Part shown: positions 31,399 through 34,840 of the stretch, piece after piece
Layout: the number at the start of each line of letters is the position of its first letter
How positions within the stretch are numbered: the first letter of the stretch is position 1
Assembly: GCA_001799195.1 (NCBI GenBank)
Contig: MGSU01000209.1
Location: forward strand, 1-34,840
Reading direction: 5' to 3'
Source: Deltaproteobacteria bacterium RIFOXYA12_FULL_61_11
Lineage (GTDB): Bacteria > Bdellovibrionota_F > JAHFAK01 > YA12-FULL-61-11
DNA length: 34,840 bases
The notes under the pieces: model-generated
Seen by the model: the letters and a program-made list of their open reading frames with translations, nothing else
Database searches by the model: none
What the model was told of the DNA's origin: nothing
Program-made: the position numbers and the translations under genes

Positions 31399-32728
31399 AG
31401 AACTTCCTGATAGTGCTTGATTTCGCTTCGGTTATGGCTTCGAATTGGCGCAGAACGCGTTGCTGCTCGGCGTTGAGGTGTCGAGGGAGGTCCACCTGCA
31501 CGGTTGCGGTCACCGGTATGGCGACGGGCGAGAACCGGGGAATCAGGTCGTTGAGATCGAGCCGGAGCTGGTCGTTGGACTGGGTACCGGCGGGGATGGT
31601 CAGGATGAAACGGCGCGAGAAGAACGGCACCTCAACGTCGCCACCGAGCAAGGCGGTGAAGAGCGAGATCGGCAGCGTGAAACGGAGTCCCTGAGTGTCG
31701 AGCAGGAAGACGGGGTGGGGTTTGACCTGGAGTTGGACCGCGAGGTCGCGCCGACGTTCCCGATCGAAAGGTCCTCGCCCTTTGAGCAGCAACCTGGACA
31801 ATGGCGGGAGGGGACCTCGGATGTGGAGTTCGAGGTCCCGACCCGGGGCTTGGTAGCCTTTGCCCGAACAGCTCGGACACTCTTCAGTGGACCCGGTGCC
31901 GGCGCAGGACGGACACTTCGCCGCAGTCACGATCCCGGTACCGTGACAGACGTGACAGGTGCCGCGCTTCCCCTTGCCTCCACAGTCGTTGCAACGGGTC
32001 GGCCAGGCGAGATGCACGGGCTTGACCACACCCTCGAGGGCTTCCTGCGTGGTCAGTTCGATGGTGGTATGGACTTCGTGCCGATCGATCAGCCCGAGGC
32101 GTTGGAGCCAGGCCAGGGTATAGGCCTTCCAGCCTCTGAGCGCGGTGGTCCTGGTTGCGCTGACCTCTTCGCGTTCTCTGGTATGGACCTGTTCGTTGGT
32201 CGCTTCCCTGCCGGTTTTGGGGGTAGGGTTCGGGCGCAAGCGCGAGCGGACTCTTCCAGACCAACGGTTGGGCCGGGGAGGCGGGTCGCGGGGGGGCGGA
32301 GCCGAAGCCGTGGTGTCAGGAGGGGGCGGGACGGGGCCGCTTCCCTCGGTGCTGTCGTGAGAAGAGAAACCGGTCGCACGCTCGGTCTTCGGAGGGACGG
32401 GACCTCGCGGGGGAACTTTCGGGTCCGGTGTCGGGGGAGGAACGTCAGGCCGAGCGGCTCGGTGCTTTGCTCCCGCGGTCTCCTTGCGCTGTTCTTCCTG
32501 CTTCTTGCGGAGCAAGGCGGACAGGACCTCGCGGTCATACCGTTCGCGTTTGCGCGGATCGACCAGGATGTCGTAAGCCTGGCGGAGTTTGCGGAAGCGC
32601 TCGGCGGCGCTGGGATCGTCGGGATTGCGATCCGGATGCGAGGCTTTTGCCAAGCGCCGGAAGGCCTGCTTGATCTCGTTGGTACTCGCTTTGAACGAGA
32701 CCTCGAGGACGTTATACAGGGTTTCCAT
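31376..32728 (-). CDS. DnaJ-like co-chaperone (type I with Pro-rich linker)
   Basis: Predicted 450-aa J-domain protein. The J domain (residues 1-70) has the HPD motif at 31-33 (KASHPDRNPDD). A long linker of about 80-195 is proline- and charge-rich instead of the usual Gly/Phe stretch. The zinc domain (246-291) has four CxxCxGxG-type repeats (CNDCGGKG, CHVCHGTG, CPSCAGTG, CPSCSGKG). The substrate-binding C-terminal domains follow, ending without a clear dimer tail. The [10 protein letters not shown] start at 32728 is preferred over the ORF start at 32743. It overlaps dnaK by 17 nt and so is coupled to it. It is a divergent dnaJ, perhaps a specialised partner of this DnaK. Confidence 0.88.
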   Translation of the reverse strand: METLYNVLEVSFKASTNEIKQAFRRLAKASHPDRNPDDPSAAERFRKLRQAYDILVDPRKRERYDREVLSALLRKKQEEQRKETAGAKHRAARPDVPPPTPDPKVPPRGPVPPKTERATGFSSHDSTEGSGPVPPPPDTTASAPPPRDPPPRPNRWSGRVRSRLRPNPTPKTGREATNEQVHTREREEVSATRTTALRGWKAYTLAWLQRLGLIDRHEVHTTIELTTQEALEGVVKPVHLAWPTRCNDCGGKGKRGTCHVCHGTGIVTAAKCPSCAGTGSTEECPSCSGKGYQAPGRDLELHIRGPLPPLSRLLLKGRGPFDRERRRDLAVQLQVKPHPVFLLDTQGLRFTLPISLFTALLGGDVEVPFFSRRFILTIPAGTQSNDQLRLDLNDLIPRFSPVAIPVTATVQVDLPRHLNAEQQRVLRQFEAITEAKSSTIRKFYEQAIRP

Positions 32729-34520
32729 AAATATTCTCGGCAATCTTGATCGAGGCGGTCTTGACCATCTCGATGAGGGTGCGGATCTCGTCGAGGTCCT
32801 GGGATTCGACCGCTTCGCGAGCCCTGCCGAGGGTATCCTGGATCATCTCTCGATCTTCGTCGTCGAGGCGGAGGCCGAACTCGTTGAAAGCCTTCTCCGC
32901 AGAGAAGAGGGCAAGCTGGAGAGAGTTCCGTGCATCGGCGAGTTCGAGCTTGAGCTTGTCGTCTTGTTCGCGGGTTTGAGCGCTGATGATGATGTCCTTG
33001 ATCTGGGATTCGGTGAGCCCGCTGGTGGGCTTGATAATGATGGATTGTTCCCTGCCAGAGCCGAGATCGCGTGCGGTGACGTACACGATCCCGTTGGAGT
33101 CGATGTTGAAGTTGACCTCGACCTGGGGCACCCCGCGCGGTGCGGGTGGAATGCCGACGAGCTGGAATTCGCCGAGCAGTTTGTTGTCCTCGGCCATGGC
33201 CCGCTCACCCTGGAAGACCCTGACGTTGACCATGTCCTGGTTGTCTTGCGTGGTGGAGAAGATCTGAGAGGCGCGGGTCGGGATGGTGGTGTTCTTCTCG
33301 ATCAATTTGGTGAAGACGCCGCCCATGGTTTCGATACCCAAGGAGAGCGGTGTGACGTCGAGGAGCAGGATGTCGTCGACGATGCCGCGCAGGATGCCGC
33401 CCTGGATAGAGGCGCCGACGGCCACGATTTCGTCGGGGTTGATGGTGGTGTTGGGTTCGAGACCGAAGATCTCTTTCACCTTGCGGCGGATCCTCGGCAT
33501 CCTCGTCATACCACCGACCAGGAGCAACTCCTGGAGGTCCGAGGCCTCGACGCCCGCATCTTTGAGCGCCTGGTGGCAGGGATCGACCAGCCGCTCGACC
33601 AGCGGTTCGATCATGGTCTCGAGTTGGGCCCGGGTCAGTTTCAGGGTGAAGTGCAGCGGACCGTCCTCGGTGGCGGCGATGAAGGGCAGGTTGACCTCGG
33701 TCTGCTCGGAGGAGGACAGTTCGTGTTTCGCCTTCTCGGCCGCTTCTTTGAGACGCTGCATGGCCATGCGGTCGGTAGAGAGGTCGAGGCCGTGTTCGCG
33801 GGAGAAGATGCCCAAGAAATGACCGATGAGGAGTTGATCGAAGTCTTCCCCGCCGAGGAAGGTGTCGCCGTTGGTCGATTTGACCTCGAAGATGCCGCTG
33901 TTGATCTCGAGAATGGTGATATCGAAGGTACCGCCGCCGAGATCGAAGACGCCGATCAATCCGGTGTGCCGGTTCTGGAGGCCATAGGCCAGCGCTGCTG
34001 CTGTGGGTTCGTTGATGATGCGTTCGACCTTGAGTCCGGCAATGGTGCCAGCGTCTTTGGTGGCTTGGCGCTGGGAATCGTTGAAGTAGGCCGGGACGGT
34101 GATGACTGCGGACTCGACCTGTTCCCCGAGGTAGTCCTCGGCGATGGTTTTCATCTTGGAGAGCACGTTGGCCGAGATCTCGGAGGGGCTGTAGGTGGAC
34201 TTGTCGATTTTGATCCAGGCGTCGCCGTTGGGCGACTCGATGATGGCATAGGGATAGAATTCGCGACTGCGGCGGATACAGTCGTCGTCGAACTTCCTCC
34301 CGATCAGCCGTTTCACGGCATAGACGGTCCGTTCCGGATTGGTCACGGCCTGGCGTTTCGCGATCTGGCCGATCAGGCGTTCTCCGGTGGAGGTGAAGGC
34401 CACGATCGAGGGGGTGATACGGCTCCCCTCGGTGTTGGGGATGACGATCGTTTCATTGCCCTCGGTGATGCTGACGCAACTGTTGGTTGTGCCGAGGTCG
34501 ATACCGATGATCTTGCTCAT
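32712..34520 (-). CDS. dnaK: Chaperone DnaK (Hsp70)
   Basis: Predicted 602-aa Hsp70. The ATPase domain has [15 protein letters not shown], the phosphate-2 motif [17 protein letters not shown], and [12 protein letters not shown]; the substrate-binding domain has [20 protein letters not shown] and [12 protein letters not shown]. The C-terminal lid is short and lacks the EEVD-like or Gly-rich tail of E. coli DnaK (638 aa). The ATG at 34520 matches the family start. It leads a five-gene operon with dnaJ-like, lpoA-like, amgK-like and murU-like genes. No grpE is nearby. A sigma70-type promoter lies at 34616-34644; I see no CIRCE element. Confidence 0.96.
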   Translation of the reverse strand: MSKIIGIDLGTTNSCVSITEGNETIVIPNTEGSRITPSIVAFTSTGERLIGQIAKRQAVTNPERTVYAVKRLIGRKFDDDCIRRSREFYPYAIIESPNGDAWIKIDKSTYSPSEISANVLSKMKTIAEDYLGEQVESAVITVPAYFNDSQRQATKDAGTIAGLKVERIINEPTAAALAYGLQNRHTGLIGVFDLGGGTFDITILEINSGIFEVKSTNGDTFLGGEDFDQLLIGHFLGIFSREHGLDLSTDRMAMQRLKEAAEKAKHELSSSEQTEVNLPFIAATEDGPLHFTLKLTRAQLETMIEPLVERLVDPCHQALKDAGVEASDLQELLLVGGMTRMPRIRRKVKEIFGLEPNTTINPDEIVAVGASIQGGILRGIVDDILLLDVTPLSLGIETMGGVFTKLIEKNTTIPTRASQIFSTTQDNQDMVNVRVFQGERAMAEDNKLLGEFQLVGIPPAPRGVPQVEVNFNIDSNGIVYVTARDLGSGREQSIIIKPTSGLTESQIKDIIISAQTREQDDKLKLELADARNSLQLALFSAEKAFNEFGLRLDDEDREMIQDTLGRAREAVESQDLDEIRTLIEMVKTASIKIAENIYGNPV

Positions 34521-34615
34521 AGGGCCAATCCGTCGTGATGGCGTCTTTGGTGCCGGGGCGACCCGGGAGCGCGGGTTGCCCCGGTTCCTGGATCTACCAC
34601 CGTCTGAACCGGGGC

Positions 34616-34644
34616 AGTATAGGGAAGAGCGCGGAGAAATGCAA
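34616..34644 (-). promoter_or_regulatory. Sigma70-type promoter of the dnaK operon
   Basis: On the minus strand, TTGCAT (34639-34644), a 17-nt spacer and TATACT (34616-34621), giving a transcript start near 34609 and an untranslated leader of about 90 nt. The -10 has five of six consensus bases. No heat-shock sigma32-type sequence is evident. Confidence 0.65.
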
Positions 34645-34672
34645 AGGAGTTTGAAAGTGGGAGATGGTAACC

Positions 34673-34840
34673 CTTCAGTCTTGGTTGGGGTAAGGGGTCC
34701 CGTCGCCTCTCACACCGACGCCACTGCATCCTGCGCGGCGCTTGGAGGTCCGCATCCTTGCGGCCGCCCCCACCATGCTCATGCTTGCGCCCGATGGTGC
34801 GGCATCCTGCGCACCACTTGGAGGTGTGCATCCTTGCACC
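34673..34840 (+). mobile_element. MITE-like repeat, copy C (cut by window end)
   Basis: Starts CTTCAGTCTTGGTTGGGG and continues through the same modules as copy B (GCATCCTGCGC units and the CCCCACCATGCTCATGC linker). The right half lies beyond the window. It sits 29 bp upstream of the -35 of the dnaK promoter. The open frames here are not genes. Confidence 0.75.

Noticed and set aside
32589-34538. 649-codon frame on the plus strand
   Set aside because: It is antisense to dnaK, and its Asp/Gly-rich translation is the mirror of a GC-rich gene.
34517-34831. 104-codon minus frame at the right edge
   Set aside because: It runs through repeat copy C and the dnaK promoter; copy B produces a similar artificial peptide.

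Overview
This 34.8 kb window is a GC-rich bacterial chromosome segment (roughly 60% GC by eye). The genes suggest a Gram-negative, possibly deltaproteobacterium-like host: lipoproteins with lipoboxes, an AmgK/MurU-type muropeptide recycling pair, an LpoA-like periplasmic binding protein, and a phoH - 7TM-HD - ybeY gene order. The taxonomic guess is low confidence; no rRNA is present. Three tRNA genes are: Leu(CAA), Asp(GTC) and Val(TAC).

Left part, about 1-9.7 kb, is an accessory/defence island. It starts with a HigBA-like toxin-antitoxin pair with a palindromic operator. A 20-repeat CRISPR array on the + strand follows. A predicted tracrRNA on the + strand lies just after the array; its anti-repeat was found by eye. 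A convergent cas9-cas1-cas2 operon follows on the - strand. The Cas9 is compact (1045 aa) and has an HNH domain with paired cysteines, like the McrA/IscB type, plus two further Cys clusters. No csn2 or cas4 is visible, so the layout is type II-C-like. Upstream of cas9 are a BRO-N family gene and two tiny tightly spaced reading frames. One resembles the N-terminus of a WYL-type regulator and the other the glycine-rich C-terminus of Cas6e. Together they look like the scar of a deleted type I-E locus. A 31-bp direct repeat with an internal dyad occurs both in the cas9 upstream region and between the two tiny frames.

Middle part, about 9.7-27.2 kb, is mostly housekeeping: branched-chain aminotransferase and exonuclease III (+), a DUF2007/zinc-ribbon protein, a tiny exported protein, an acid-phosphatase lipoprotein (-), a DUF1848 protein (+), an acyltransferase-3 membrane protein (-), a secreted GH1 glycosidase (+), and a - strand cluster of TPR membrane protein, wHTH-TM protein, phoH, 7TM-HD phosphohydrolase and ybeY. 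A + strand pair then encodes an exported HAD protein and a DUF115/Maf-like protein.

Right part, 27.2-34.8 kb: tRNA-Asp and tRNA-Val, then a five-gene - strand operon of dnaK, a dnaJ-like gene, an LpoA-like lipoprotein, amgK-like and murU-like genes. All its genes overlap, and a good sigma70-type promoter lies upstream.

A MITE-like repeat family with CTTCAGTCTTGG-type terminal inverted repeats occurs three times (12.1, 15.9 and 34.7 kb).
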